DNA from: Halorarius halobius
Lineage (GTDB): Archaea; Halobacteriota; Halobacteria; Halobacteriales; Haloarculaceae
NCBI RefSeq assembly: GCF_024298865.1
Contig: NZ_CP101161.1
Location: 2,501,227 to 2,565,226, forward strand
Reading direction: 5' to 3'
DNA length: 64,000 bases
Shown here piece after piece: positions 48,413-60,280 of this stretch. Position numbers and translations under genes: made by a program. The first letter of the stretch is position 1; each line of letters begins with the position of its first letter. The notes beneath the pieces are model-generated. The model worked only from the letters and a program-made list of their open reading frames with translations, did no database searches and was not told the origin of the DNA.

Positions 48413-49576
48413 ATGAGCAGGGCTCCCGAAGACCCCTACACGCTGACGTTCGACGCCGAGGTCGTGGAGGGTGGCCGCGAGGCCGTCCTCTCGGAGACGT
48501 ACTTCTACCCCGAGGGCGGCGGTCAGCCCCCGGACCGCGGCACCGTCGGCGGCGTCGCCGTCGAGGACGTCCAGACGCGCGACGGCGAGGTCGTCCACAC
48601 GCTCGCCGACCCGGTCGAGGCCGGCGAGACGGTCACCTGCAACGTCGACCCCGAGTTCCGCACCTACTGTATGCGCGCCCACACGGCCAGCCACGCCCTG
48701 TACGGCGCGGGCCGGCGCGTGCTCGACGAGTTGGGCTACGGCGGTTTCGACATCGACGACCGCAAGGTCAGGGTCGATTTCACCACGACCACCGACATCG
48801 ACGACGACACGCTGGCGGAACTGGAGCGGCTCGTCAACCGCGCGGTCTGGGACTCCCGACCGGTGTCGTGGGAGACGCGACCGAAGGCAGAGGCGCTGGG
48901 CGACGAGGACGTGGCGTTCAACACCAAGACCGAGGAGGGCATCGCCGGCGACACGGTCCGGGTCGTCACCATCGACGGCTGGGACGCCGCGGCCTGCGGC
49001 GGCACGCACGTCCGCAACACCCGGGAAATCGGCCCGGTCACCGTTCTCGGCCGCTCCAATCCCGGCGAGGGGCTGACCCGCGTGGAGTTCGCCGTCGGCC
49101 CGGCGGCCATCGAGCGCCGGACGACGGAGAAGCGAGCCTTGGCCGATGCGGCGGCGGAACTCGGCGTCGCACCCGACGACGTGCCCGGCCGACTCGCGGA
49201 ACTGCAGGCGGACCTCGACGACCTCCGGGCCGAACGCGACGCTCTCCAGGCGGAGCTCGCGGCCGCCCGCGTCGGGGAACTCCCGGTCGTCGAGCGCGAC
49301 GGCGCGACGTGGCTGGTGGGCGAACTCGACATGGACGCCAACGACCTCGGGGAACTGGCCCGCGAGCAGGCGGGCGACCGGGCAGACGTAGTCGCGTTCG
49401 TCGCCCCCGGCGGCACACTCGCCGTCGCGACCGATGGGAGTGTCGACGCCGACGACGTGGTCGAGTCGGTGACCGACGCCTTCGGCGGCGGTGGCGGCGG
49501 CTCACCGACCGTCGCGCAGGCCGGCGGCCTCGATGCGAGCGCCGACGAGGTGGTGGCGTTCCTGCGAAGCGAGTAA
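48413..49576 (+). CDS. alaX: Alanyl-tRNA editing protein AlaX (long form with DHHA1-like C-terminus)
   Basis: 387 residues. The editing domain hydrolyses mischarged Ser/Gly-tRNA(Ala). Zinc-site motifs: CMRAHTASHALYGAGRRVLD (H-x3-H) and AACGGTHVRNTREIGPVTVL (C-x3-H). N-terminal TYFYPEGGGQPPDRGTVG is the AlaRS-like tRNA/beta-barrel part. A coiled coil (ELQADLDDLRAERDALQAEL, about residues 265-285) and a DHHA1-like oligomerisation/RNA-binding domain ending GGGGGSPTVAQAGGLDASAD follow. It is the type that carries the AlaRS C-terminal extension. Confidence 0.92.
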   Translation: MSRAPEDPYTLTFDAEVVEGGREAVLSETYFYPEGGGQPPDRGTVGGVAVEDVQTRDGEVVHTLADPVEAGETVTCNVDPEFRTYCMRAHTASHALYGAGRRVLDELGYGGFDIDDRKVRVDFTTTTDIDDDTLAELERLVNRAVWDSRPVSWETRPKAEALGDEDVAFNTKTEEGIAGDTVRVVTIDGWDAAACGGTHVRNTREIGPVTVLGRSNPGEGLTRVEFAVGPAAIERRTTEKRALADAAAELGVAPDDVPGRLAELQADLDDLRAERDALQAELAAARVGELPVVERDGATWLVGELDMDANDLGELAREQAGDRADVVAFVAPGGTLAVATDGSVDADDVVESVTDAFGGGGGGSPTVAQAGGLDASADEVVAFLRSE

Positions 49577-49612
49577 CGGGTAACTTTTGCGGGAGCGCGC
49601 CAACGCCCGGAT

Positions 49613-50740
49613 ATGGAGCTGTCCCCCGAGCACGAGGCCATCCGCGAGACCGTCCGGGAGTTCGCTACCGAGGAGGTGCGGCCGACCGCCCGGGAGGCCG
49701 ACGAGACGGAGACGTTCCCCGAGGAGGTGTGGGACGGACTCGCCGACCTGGACCTGACTGCGATGACCGTCCCCGAGGCGTACGGTGGGATGGATGTCGA
49801 CGGGCTGACGTACGCGCTGGTGAACGAGGAGGTGGCGTACGGCCAGCTATCGGTGGCGACCGCGCTGTCGGTCCACTGTCTCGCCACCTCGTGTCTCGCG
49901 GAGTTCGGGAGCGACCCCGTGAAAGAGGAGTATCTCCCCGAGATGGTCGACGGGCGGCCGGTCGGCGCGTTCGCGCTCTCGGAGCCACAGGCGGGGTCGA
50001 ATCCCGCGGAGATGTCGACGGTCGCGCGCCGGGAGGGCGACGAGTACGTCATCGACGGCGACAAGCAGTGGATAACGAACGGCGAGCGGTCGGGCGTGGT
50101 CGTCGTGTTCGCGAAGACGGACCGCGACGACCCCGGCAGCGTCACGCAGTTCCTCGTCCCGAAGGACGTCGACGGTCTCGAAGTCGGCCGGAAAGAGGAG
50201 AAACTCGGGCTCCGGGGGTCGGACACGACGACGCTCACGTTCGAGGGCGCCCGCATCCCCGCGGAGTATCGGCTCACCGAGGAGGGGCGCGGCCTCTCGG
50301 CGGCGTTCTCGATTCTCACGGGCGGTCGGGTCGGCATCGCCGCCCAGTCGGTCGGACTCGCACAGTCGGCGCTCGACGAGGCGCAGTCGTACGCCACCGA
50401 GCGCGAGCAGTTCGACGAGCCGATAGCGGAGATTCAGAGCATCCGGCACAAACTCGCCGAGATGGCGACCGGCACGCAGGCCGCGCGGCTGTTGACGTAC
50501 GACGCCGCCCGCGGTCTCGACGACGGCCGTCCACCGGCGCAGGCCGCCTCGATGGCGAAGTACTTCGCCTCCGAGAACGCGATGGACGTGACCAACGAGG
50601 CGGTCCAGATACACGGCGGCTACGGCTACACGACCGACTACCCGGTCGAGCGGATGTACCGCGACGCGAAGATAACCACCATCTACGAGGGCACCAGCGA
50701 GATACAGAAGAAGGTCATCGCCCGCGAACTGCTGGACTGA
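49613..50740 (+). CDS. Acyl-CoA dehydrogenase
   Basis: 375 residues, FAD enzyme oxidising acyl-CoA at the alpha-beta bond. Motifs: [20 protein letters not shown] (FAD/substrate), [80 protein letters not shown] and [20 protein letters not shown]; the catalytic-base Glu is in [18 protein letters not shown]. Chain-length preference unknown. No CoA ligase or thiolase adjoins; the next gene overlaps its stop. Confidence 0.95.
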   Translation: MELSPEHEAIRETVREFATEEVRPTAREADETETFPEEVWDGLADLDLTAMTVPEAYGGMDVDGLTYALVNEEVAYGQLSVATALSVHCLATSCLAEFGSDPVKEEYLPEMVDGRPVGAFALSEPQAGSNPAEMSTVARREGDEYVIDGDKQWITNGERSGVVVVFAKTDRDDPGSVTQFLVPKDVDGLEVGRKEEKLGLRGSDTTTLTFEGARIPAEYRLTEEGRGLSAAFSILTGGRVGIAAQSVGLAQSALDEAQSYATEREQFDEPIAEIQSIRHKLAEMATGTQAARLLTYDAARGLDDGRPPAQAASMAKYFASENAMDVTNEAVQIHGGYGYTTDYPVERMYRDAKITTIYEGTSEIQKKVIARELLD

Positions 50741-51261
50741 TGGAGTACGACGCCGTCGTCTACGACCTCGACAACACGCTCGTCGAGTTGGCCGTCGACT
50801 GGGAGGCCGTCCGCCAGGAGGTGGCAGACGCGCTCGACGCACGCGGACTCGACCCGGAGGGGGACATCTGGTCGATGGTCTCGCTCGCCGAGGAGAACGG
50901 TCACTACGGCGCCGTCGAGAACGTCCTCTCGGACCACGAACGCGCGGGGGCACGCGACGCCGTCCGCCTGCCGGCCGCGGACCTGCTCCCCCACGATGTT
51001 CCCGTGGGCGTCTGCTCGCTGAACTGCGAGACGGCCTGTCGAGAGGCGCTCGAACGGCACGAACTCGACCCCCACGTCGGCTCGGTCGTCGGCCGCGACT
51101 CGGGGCCGTGGCGCAAGCCGGCCGGCGAACCACTCCTGGCGGCGCTGGACCCGCTGGGCGTCGACCCCGAGAGCGCGGTGTTCGTCGGGGACAGCGACAG
51201 CGACGCCGAGACGGCCGCGAACGCCGGTACCGCGTTCAGTTACGTGCGCGACTGGCTCTAA
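50740..51261 (+). CDS. HAD-superfamily phosphatase
   Basis: 173 residues. Motif I AVVYDLDNTLVELAVDWEAV (D-x-D-N-T), motif II VGVCSLNCETACREALERHE, motif III Lys in GPWRKPAGEPLLAALDPLGV, and motif IV VFVGDSDSDAETAANAGTAF. Similar to phosphoglycolate-phosphatase-type enzymes with a small helical cap. Its ATG overlaps the acyl-CoA dehydrogenase TGA by one base, so translation is coupled, but no shared pathway is obvious. Confidence 0.92.
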   Translation: MEYDAVVYDLDNTLVELAVDWEAVRQEVADALDARGLDPEGDIWSMVSLAEENGHYGAVENVLSDHERAGARDAVRLPAADLLPHDVPVGVCSLNCETACREALERHELDPHVGSVVGRDSGPWRKPAGEPLLAALDPLGVDPESAVFVGDSDSDAETAANAGTAFSYVRDWL

Positions 51262-51267
51262 TCGCGG

Positions 51268-52677
51268 TCACCGCGGTTCGACGTTCCGGTTGTGGTGGAA
51301 CAGGTTCTCGGGGTCGTACTCGGTTTTCACGTCGACCAGTCGCTCGTAGTTGCCGCCGAACTGGAGGCTCACCGGGTCCTCTTCGAACCCGGGGAAGTTG
51401 CCGTAGCGGCCGCCCGCCACGTCCAGTTCCTCGACGGCGGCCAGTCCCTCGCGTGCCCACGCGAGGTTCGCCTCGTCGTCGTCGGGGTCGGTCCAGTTCG
51501 CCTCGAAGTTCACCATGTACGGCTTGTCGCGGTGCCAGAACGCCGTCGCGTCCTGCGGGACAGCCGCGACGGCCCCGCCGAGATGCCACACGTCGACCGT
51601 CGACAGCGCCGAGGGCGCCCGCTCGTTGTACCGGACGAGCACGTCGAGCAGTTCGTCGGGCAGGCCGGTCACGAACGTCGACTTCCAGTAGTAGCGCATC
51701 CCGTCGGGGTAGTCCTCGTCGAGCATCGACTGCAACGCCTCGAACTGCATCGGCCCCGAGAGGTCCGCGAGCGGCTCTGCCCGCTCGGTCAGCGACTCGA
51801 ACACCTCGTCGGCGTCCGCGGGGTCGCCGCGGTACGAGCCGATGAACGCAACCGATGGGTCGCCCCACGACGCCTCGGGAAACTCGGCGAGTTCGGGGAC
51901 GTGCGCGGTGAACGCGAGCGCGCCGGCCTCGCGGGGCGCGTCGCCGGTCCACTCCCGGAACCCCGCCAGTGCGGCCTCCGCGTCGTCGCCGTGGAACCAC
52001 GTGAACAGGCCGTACACCTCCGGGCCGACCTCGTGAAGGTCGTACTCGAAGGAGGTGACGACGCCGAAGTTGCCGCCGCCGCCCCGGATGGCCCAGAACA
52101 GGTCGGGGTGCGACTCGGTGCTCGCGGTCAGAACCTGCCCGTCGGCGGTCACTACGTCGGCCGAAACGAGGCTGTCACAGGCGAGCCCGTACTCCCGCGA
52201 GAGGTGGCCGTAGCCGCCGTTCAGCGTCAGGCCGGCGATACCGGTCTCCGAGACTGCGCCGAGCGGCGTGGCGAGCCCGAATAGCTGGGTCTCGTGGTCG
52301 ACGTCGCCGAGGAGTGCGCCTCCCTCGGCCCGGACCGTTCCGGCCGCCCGGTCGACGTGGACGCCGTTCATCGGCGTGAGGTCGACCATCAGGCCGCCGT
52401 CGGTGACGGCGGTGCCGGCGACGTTGTGGCCGCCGCCGTGGACCGAGAGCTCCATGTCGGACTCGCGGGCGGCGTTCACCGCCGCGACGACGTCGGCGGT
52501 TCCGGTGCACTGGACGACCACGGCCGGTCGCTTGTCTATCATGCCGTTCCACACCGTCCGTGCCTCGTGGTACTCGTCGTCGTCGGGGAGGAGCACCGGC
52601 CCGCGGACGGCCGTGCGGAGCGTCTCGACCGCGTCCGGTATCCGGTGTTCGTCGTCCGTGTTCGCGCTCGCCGTCAT
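51268..52677 (-). CDS. FAD-linked oxidoreductase (berberine-bridge/6-hydroxynicotine-oxidase-like)
   Basis: 469 residues from MTASANTDDEHRIPDAVETL; an upstream ATG at 52725 is possible. The FAD-binding PCMH domain has VQCTGTADVVAAVNAARESD, ELSVHGGGHNVAGTAVTDGG with the His that forms the 8-alpha FAD bond, and LFWAIRGGGGNFGVVTSFEY. The Cys of bicovalent enzymes is absent from SETGIAGLTLNGGYGHLSRE, so attachment is through one residue. The BBE C-terminus is YGNFPGFEEDPVSLQFGGNY, VKTEYDPENLFHHNRNVEPR. Substrate unknown, probably an amine, sugar or phenolic compound. Confidence 0.93.
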   Translation of the reverse strand: MTASANTDDEHRIPDAVETLRTAVRGPVLLPDDDEYHEARTVWNGMIDKRPAVVVQCTGTADVVAAVNAARESDMELSVHGGGHNVAGTAVTDGGLMVDLTPMNGVHVDRAAGTVRAEGGALLGDVDHETQLFGLATPLGAVSETGIAGLTLNGGYGHLSREYGLACDSLVSADVVTADGQVLTASTESHPDLFWAIRGGGGNFGVVTSFEYDLHEVGPEVYGLFTWFHGDDAEAALAGFREWTGDAPREAGALAFTAHVPELAEFPEASWGDPSVAFIGSYRGDPADADEVFESLTERAEPLADLSGPMQFEALQSMLDEDYPDGMRYYWKSTFVTGLPDELLDVLVRYNERAPSALSTVDVWHLGGAVAAVPQDATAFWHRDKPYMVNFEANWTDPDDDEANLAWAREGLAAVEELDVAGGRYGNFPGFEEDPVSLQFGGNYERLVDVKTEYDPENLFHHNRNVEPR

Positions 52678-52803
52678 GGTCGTCGGGGGCCGACGAGTCG
52701 AGAGGTGATTGTTACGCACCGGCATTCGGCGGTCGGCCGCGAGTAAGCGCGGCCCGGCCGGGCGTATCTCCGGCTTACCCGTGGGCGCCCTCGGCCCGTC
52801 CGG

Positions 52804-53037
52804 TCACTCTTTGCGCCGTCGCGCCACCAGGTAGACGCCGACGGCGGTGCAGAACCAGACGACGGCGCCGACCCGGATGGCGAAAGAGGCCATCGCACTC
52901 CAGGTCGACAGGGTGACCAGCGTCGAGGCGAGGGCCACGACGGGCGCGCCGACGACGATGGTGACGACGAACGTCACCTGCATGACCCACGTGAAGTCGA
53001 CACCGTCGGGGTCCGTCGTCTCGACGCGTTCCGGCAT
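52804..53037 (-). CDS. Two-helix haloarchaeal membrane protein
   Basis: 77 residues: MPERVETTDPDGVDFTWVMQ, helix VTFVVTIVVGAPVVALASTL, a short loop, helix FAIRVGAVVWFCTAVGVYLV, and basic end ARRRKE (inside). It resembles the uncharacterised haloarchaeal DUF5822-type family, from memory of its N-terminus. Divergent from panB across an 81-bp spacer. Confidence 0.75.
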   Translation of the reverse strand: MPERVETTDPDGVDFTWVMQVTFVVTIVVGAPVVALASTLVTLSTWSAMASFAIRVGAVVWFCTAVGVYLVARRRKE

Positions 53038-53086
53038 ACCCCCGCTGGGGGCTTGCCCGGGTAAGCGGTTACGGTCCGTGCCGAAC

Positions 53087-53095
53087 TGTTTAATG
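53087..53095 (+). promoter_or_regulatory. TATA element of panB
   Basis: TGTTTAATG centred 28 bp upstream of the panB ATG, consistent with leaderless transcription. Confidence 0.6.
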
Positions 53096-53118
53096 CGGGC
53101 ACACCCCGAGCGCGTGGC

Positions 53119-53928
53119 ATGGTCCGCGCCAAGGACATCCGCGCGAAGGCCGGGGAAGAGCCGCTGACGATGATAACGGCCTACGACGCACCCACCGCAG
53201 AAGTCGCAGACGAGGCCGGCATCGACATGATACTCGTCGGCGACTCAGCCGGCAACCTCCGTCTGGGCTACGACTCCACGCTCCCGGTGTCGGTCGACGA
53301 GATGGCGAGTCTCACCGGTGCCGTCGCCCGGAGCGCCGACGACGCGTTCGTCGTCGCGGACATGCCGTTCCTCTCGTACGGCGCCGACGAGGGCGACGCC
53401 ATCGAGAACTGCGGCCGCATGGTGAAGGAGGCGGGCGCCGACGCCGTGAAACTGGAGTCGGGTCCCCACACCGTCGAGTTAACCGACCGCCTCACCGACA
53501 TCGGCGTCCCCGTGCAGGCGCATCTCGGGCTCACACCCCAGCGCGAGAACGAGACCGGCCTGTTCCGGCAGGGGACCGACGAGGAGTCCGCCCGCGAGAC
53601 GGTCGAACTCGCACGGGCCCACGAGGAGGCGGGTGCGTTCTCGCTCGTCCTCGAACACGTCCCCGCCAACCTGGGCGCGGCCGTCACCGACACCATCGAC
53701 ATCCCGACCATCGGCATCGGCGCCGGCCCCGACTGCGACGGGCAGGTGCTCACCGTCGACGAGGTCATCGGTCTCTCGGAGCGGACCGCGCCGTTCTCGA
53801 AGAAGTGGGGCGACGTGCGCGGCGAGATGCGCGACGCCATCGCGGGCTACAAGCAGGACGTCGAATCGGGCGCGTTCCCGGCCGAGGAACACAGCCACTA
53901 CGAGGACGACCTCGACGACGTCTACTGA
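53119..53928 (+). CDS. panB: 3-methyl-2-oxobutanoate hydroxymethyltransferase
   Basis: 269 residues. Makes ketopantoate for coenzyme A from ketoisovalerate and a tetrahydrofolate one-carbon unit. ITAYDAPTAEVADEAGIDMI, LVGDSAGNLRLGYDSTLPVS, FVVADMPFLSYGADEGDAIE, ADAVKLESGPHTVELTDRLT, PVQAHLGLTPQRENETGLFR, and GAGPDCDGQVLTVDEVIGLS contain the metal and substrate residues. Normal length plus a short acidic tail. glyA, which supplies one-carbon units, is at 62-63.5 kb. Confidence 0.97.
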   Translation: MVRAKDIRAKAGEEPLTMITAYDAPTAEVADEAGIDMILVGDSAGNLRLGYDSTLPVSVDEMASLTGAVARSADDAFVVADMPFLSYGADEGDAIENCGRMVKEAGADAVKLESGPHTVELTDRLTDIGVPVQAHLGLTPQRENETGLFRQGTDEESARETVELARAHEEAGAFSLVLEHVPANLGAAVTDTIDIPTIGIGAGPDCDGQVLTVDEVIGLSERTAPFSKKWGDVRGEMRDAIAGYKQDVESGAFPAEEHSHYEDDLDDVY

Positions 53929-53988
53929 CGGCTCGCCCGTCTCGGAACGCCCGACAGGGTCATCTCACCGCTCGTCGATAGCTACCGC

Positions 53989-54885
53989 ATGAGTGAAACG
54001 AGCGAGACGGGCGATGCGGCCATCGCCGTAGACCGACAGTCCCCGGAGGCCGTGTTCGCGTTGCTGGGTGACGACATCCGCCTGAGCATCGTCAGCGCAC
54101 TCGGCGAAACGCCGGACGAGGCCGTCGCGTTCGGCGACCTCCGCGAGCGGGTCGGCGTCAGCGACAGCGGCCAGTTCAACTACCACCTCCGGAAGCTCCG
54201 GGACACGTTCGTGCGCAAGACCGACGCGGGGTACGAACTGACCTACGCCGGCCGCCAGGTGCTCGGGGCGATGCACGCGGGCACCTACACCGCGAACGCC
54301 ACCGTCGACCCGTTCCCCGTCGAGGGCGCGTGTCCGCTCTGTGGCGCCGAGGTGCTGGCGGCGTACGCCGACGAGACGGCCACGCTGACGTGTTCCGACT
54401 GTGACGGCTGGGAGAACACGTTCACGTTCCCTCCCGGGAGCCTCGACCAGTTCGACCGCGAGGAACTCCCGGGCGCGTTCGACCGCTGGATGGGCCACGT
54501 GTTCGACGGCGTCGTCGCGGGGTTCTGCTACACGTGTACCGGCCGCATGACCGGCGAACTGGTGGCCGACGACGAACCCGACCGCGTCGCTGGCGTCCCG
54601 GCCCACGTCCGGTACGAGTGCGGCCGCTGTGGAAGCACGGCCCGCGCGTCGGGCGTGATGCCGGCGCTGTTCCACCCCGCAGTGCAGGGGTTCCTCTACG
54701 AACACGGGTTCGACACCCGAACCGACCCGTCGTGGTCGCTCGTGGACACGGCCAGGCCGGATGCCGAACTCGTGGGCGAGGACCCGCTACGGCTCCGCGT
54801 CCGGTTCGACCAGGGTGGGGAGACGGTCGAGGCGACAGTCGACGCGACCGCATCGGTCACGGAGGTACAGCGCCGCCCGGCGTAG
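53989..54885 (+). CDS. HTH regulator with two zinc-ribbon-like cysteine clusters
   Basis: 298 residues. The N-terminal ArsR-like winged helix (residues about 18-95) has AVFALLGDDIRLSIVSALGE and VSDSGQFNYHLRKLRDTFVR. A central domain carries CPLCGAEVLAAYADETATLT and CSDCDGWENTFTFPPGSLDQ; the C-terminal part has FCYTCTGRMTGEL and YECGRCGSTARASGVMPALF. Two four-Cys clusters imply zinc or redox sensing. Such regulators are common in haloarchaea but their ligands are unknown. It stands alone downstream of panB. Confidence 0.88.
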   Translation: MSETSETGDAAIAVDRQSPEAVFALLGDDIRLSIVSALGETPDEAVAFGDLRERVGVSDSGQFNYHLRKLRDTFVRKTDAGYELTYAGRQVLGAMHAGTYTANATVDPFPVEGACPLCGAEVLAAYADETATLTCSDCDGWENTFTFPPGSLDQFDREELPGAFDRWMGHVFDGVVAGFCYTCTGRMTGELVADDEPDRVAGVPAHVRYECGRCGSTARASGVMPALFHPAVQGFLYEHGFDTRTDPSWSLVDTARPDAELVGEDPLRLRVRFDQGGETVEATVDATASVTEVQRRPA

Positions 54886-54887
54886 AC

Positions 54888-55649
54888 TCACCGGAGGAAC
54901 GACCGCACGCGCTCGTTCCAGGCGTCCGGCCGCTCCAGCATCGACAGATGCGCACAGTCGTCCAGGATGGCCGTCTCGCAGTCGGGCAGGTGCTCGCCGA
55001 GATACTCCGTGAACGAGGGCGGGGTCATCCCGTCGTGTTCGCCAGTGAGCGCGAGCGCGGGCACCGTCACCTCGTCGAGTCGCTCGCGGACGTCGAACCG
55101 GTCGCAGGTGCGGAAGTCGCGTGCAGTGACCGGGCCGCCGGTGTCCGTCAGGAGGGATTTCGACCGCTCGACGGTCTCGGCGTCGGCGTCGTGAAACAGC
55201 AGGTCCGGCGCGTGGACGGCCTCGACGGCCGCGTCGTACTCGTCGTCGAGCATCGCCAGCAGGTCGTCGCCGACGCCGAGTTTCGCGCCCGTACCACAGA
55301 GGACGAGCGCGTCGAGCGGCAGGTCACGCTCCAGGGCGACCCACAGCGCCACGGCCCCGCCCATCGAGTTGCCGACGAGCGTGCGTGCTCCCGTCGCCTC
55401 CGCCACGGCGACCACGTCGTCGGCATACGCGTCGAGGCACGCCTCGCCCGCCGGCAGGTCCTCGTCGTCGCTCTCGCCGTGGCCCGTCAGGTCGACGGCG
55501 GCCGCCGGCCCGATGCCCTGAGGTCCGTACTGCTCGACCCAGACGCGGTGGTCGCCCCCGGAGCCGTGGACGTACAGTACGGGGTCTCCTTCCTCGAACG
55601 ACGTCGTGCGGTAGGCCGTCTCGCGGCCGTGGTGGCTGACGGTGTCCAT
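54888..55649 (-). CDS. Alpha/beta hydrolase
   Basis: 253 residues. VLYVHGSGGDHRVWVEQYGP (oxyanion), VDLTGHGESDDEDLPAGEAC, LVGNSMGGAVALWVALERDL (nucleophile Ser), ALTGEHDGMTPPSFTEYLGE (acid) and ILDDCAHLSMLERPDAWNER (His). Esterase/lactonase-like, substrate unknown. A second, distinct hydrolase is at 27.8 kb. It converges on the zinc-ribbon regulator with a 2-nt gap. Confidence 0.92.
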   Translation of the reverse strand: MDTVSHHGRETAYRTTSFEEGDPVLYVHGSGGDHRVWVEQYGPQGIGPAAAVDLTGHGESDDEDLPAGEACLDAYADDVVAVAEATGARTLVGNSMGGAVALWVALERDLPLDALVLCGTGAKLGVGDDLLAMLDDEYDAAVEAVHAPDLLFHDADAETVERSKSLLTDTGGPVTARDFRTCDRFDVRERLDEVTVPALALTGEHDGMTPPSFTEYLGEHLPDCETAILDDCAHLSMLERPDAWNERVRSFLR

Positions 55650-55779
55650 ACCGCTACTCCGGGAGACGGTGACTTCAACCCGGGCGACTCACGGTCCGCG
55701 GACGCTCGACGGAGGCCAGCCTGAACCGCAAACAAAGTGGTAGCTGTTCCTTTATTACAGTATTCGGGATTTTGAGAAA

Positions 55780-55813
55780 CATTTAAATACTACAATAGCT
55801 AACTTGGAGTTAG
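55780..55813 (+). promoter_or_regulatory. Promoter and start-site palindrome of the DUF7127-cdc48 operon
   Basis: Strong TATA ATTTAAATAC (55781-55790) followed by CTAACT-TGG-AGTTAG (55799-55813), a perfect 6-3-6 palindrome ending one base before the ATG at 55815. It spans the expected transcription start, suggesting an operator or a very short 5' hairpin. Confidence 0.65.
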
Positions 55814-58318
<2,505 letters not shown>

Positions 58319-58416
58319 ACCGGCGTTTTCACCCTGCGGTATCGATTTCGGAACCCCGGACGACAGTCGTCGTTCGGGGTCATGCGACAGTTAATTTTGG
58401 CAAATCATACAGTAAT

Positions 58417-58424
58417 TTTATATC
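58417..58424 (+). promoter_or_regulatory. TATA element of the PKD-protein gene
   Basis: TTTTATAT in an AT-rich 45-bp stretch, centred about 31 bp upstream of the ATG at 58452. Confidence 0.6.
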
Positions 58425-58451
58425 CGTAAACTTCCCCAAATCTACCTACGA

Positions 58452-60200
58452 ATGTCGCGCACGTGGACGCTCGTCGCGCTTCTGGTGGCGGCCGTCGTTG
58501 TCGCCCCGGCGAGTGTGGTGGGACAGAGTAGTGGAAACGAAGCGCCGCTAGCGGATGCGGGGCTCGACCAGCACGTCGAACAGGGGACGACAGTACTGCT
58601 CGATGCGACCGGGTCACGCGACCCGGACGGCGAGATAGCCAGTTACGGGTGGCGCGTCGAGACGCCGGGCGGGACCACGATAACGCCCCGCTGTCCGACG
58701 TGTGGTCGGACTCGGTTCCGGCCGATGGAGACCGGCACGTACGCCGTCACGGTCACTGTCACCGACGACGACGGTGCCGACTCGACCGACACGCTGTACG
58801 TGTACGTCGGCGACTCGGAGGCTACTGACCCAGCATCGACGCCAACTCCCGCACCAGCCACGGAGACGACACCGGAACCGGGCGTCCCGGCCGAGCGGAG
58901 CGACAGCGATACCGGCAACCCGCCGGGCATCGACCCCGGTGCATCCGGGTCGTGTGCGGCTGGCACCTGTTCGGGCGGTTCCGGACCGGAACCATGGGTG
59001 ACTATCGATGGTCCTACCGAAACAGAGCCGGGAGAGCCGACACGGTTCGACCTCGAGTACGGCGGCTTCGACGGGGAGCCACAGTTCGGGTGGTCGGTCG
59101 GCATCTCCGGCACGGGTGGCGAGACGTCGTGGACCTCGCCCGGGAGTGAGACGATATACGTGACTGGTGTCTCCGAATCACGGACCGCTCACGCCAGCCA
59201 CGATGTACGGATTACGGAGAATCAACCGCCGGTCATCGACATCAACACGCCCGATCAGATCCATCCCGGTGAGACGATTACACTCACGGCGGAGGTATCC
59301 GATCCGGACGGATGGATCGTGAGCCGAGAGTGGGTGAACGGACCGACAGTGGAGGTGCCCAATAGAGGGAGTCGAGATGTCTCTGTCATAGCGGAGGATA
59401 ACGATGGGAGAGTTTCTGTTATAAATCTAAATATAAAATCTGAAGGGATAGAATCAGATCCTGAGATAGAATCTGGTGCCAAACACACTGTTTACTGCTA
59501 TTACGATAAAGAATACGAACGTCAGAACCAATTGCCCGATCACTGCGAGATCGCGGGTTCCGACAACAGCGGGGACGACGACGGCTACCAGACGGGTACG
59601 TCCGATCTGGACCGGATGTTGCGACTGCCTCACTACAACGTCGTCTGGAAGAAGACCGAGGAGGAGATTACGCAACACAGCGGCGACATCAGCGACGAAA
59701 CCGGTATCACGATGCCGGATGTCAGGGACAACGATGGCGACAGACTGACGCTACCGTCGCTATCGAACGCTCAGCTCGATGCGATCGCGGGTCGAGCGGC
59801 CACCACGGACTCGCAGTCGTTCTCGATGAACGGCAAGCGGGTGGAGAACGACCTGAACGGCGACGGTGAGGTGAACGCCGAGGACTGGGACGAACGGTAC
59901 GGAACGACAGAACAGGACGCTCTGGAGCGTCATCCGTCCGCAGTCTCGGAGTTCGAGGAATCTCAGCGAGCAGTCCGCCGCGCTCAGTCCGGCGGAGGGT
60001 CCCCGACACCTACCAACTCGCGCAACGGTAATGATGGACAGGACGCCGGCTCCGACACGGACGATCACAGCTCCTCGAGCGGCTCCGGGGGCGGCGGTAT
60101 AGACTACACCGGTGGACTCACGTCGAGCGGTGAGCGCGCCGCCGAGCAAGGCCGTCGTATCGCAAACGGAGGCTACCGTCCAGGTGGAGGGATGTACTGA
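58452..60200 (+). CDS. Secreted PKD-domain protein with EF-hand-like loop
   Basis: 582 residues. Signal peptide MSRTWTLVALLVAAVVVAPA. PKD domain 1 (about residues 35-120) has ADAGLDQHVEQGTTVLLDAT, GSRDPDGEIASYGWRVETPG, an inserted CPTCG, and TGTYAVTVTVTDDDGADST. A Thr/Pro linker follows, then a second beta domain (VTIDGPTETEPGEPTRFDLE) and a third PKD-like domain (IHPGETITLTAEVSDPDGWI). The C-terminal half is unusual: DLNGDGEVNAEDWDERYG is a calcium-loop/dockerin-like motif near residue 467, and the end is a Ser/Gly-rich tail. No PGF anchor. G+C drops to 32% at 59401-59460 within the third domain. Function unknown. Confidence 0.88.
   Translation: MSRTWTLVALLVAAVVVAPASVVGQSSGNEAPLADAGLDQHVEQGTTVLLDATGSRDPDGEIASYGWRVETPGGTTITPRCPTCGRTRFRPMETGTYAVTVTVTDDDGADSTDTLYVYVGDSEATDPASTPTPAPATETTPEPGVPAERSDSDTGNPPGIDPGASGSCAAGTCSGGSGPEPWVTIDGPTETEPGEPTRFDLEYGGFDGEPQFGWSVGISGTGGETSWTSPGSETIYVTGVSESRTAHASHDVRITENQPPVIDINTPDQIHPGETITLTAEVSDPDGWIVSREWVNGPTVEVPNRGSRDVSVIAEDNDGRVSVINLNIKSEGIESDPEIESGAKHTVYCYYDKEYERQNQLPDHCEIAGSDNSGDDDGYQTGTSDLDRMLRLPHYNVVWKKTEEEITQHSGDISDETGITMPDVRDNDGDRLTLPSLSNAQLDAIAGRAATTDSQSFSMNGKRVENDLNGDGEVNAEDWDERYGTTEQDALERHPSAVSEFEESQRAVRRAQSGGGSPTPTNSRNGNDGQDAGSDTDDHSSSSGSGGGGIDYTGGLTSSGERAAEQGRRIANGGYRPGGGMY
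59401..59520. other. AT-rich patch inside the PKD-protein gene
   Basis: Hand count gives 19/60 G+C (59401-59460) and 23/60 (59461-59520), against well over 60% in flanking genes. The reading frame is open through it, so it is AT-biased coding sequence. Confidence 0.85.
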
Positions 60201-60280
60201 CATGCTGGATACCGTTTTCCCGGCGACTGCTACCCCCCGTCCGAACAGTGTGTCGACTGCCCCCTCGCGAATCAACGACG

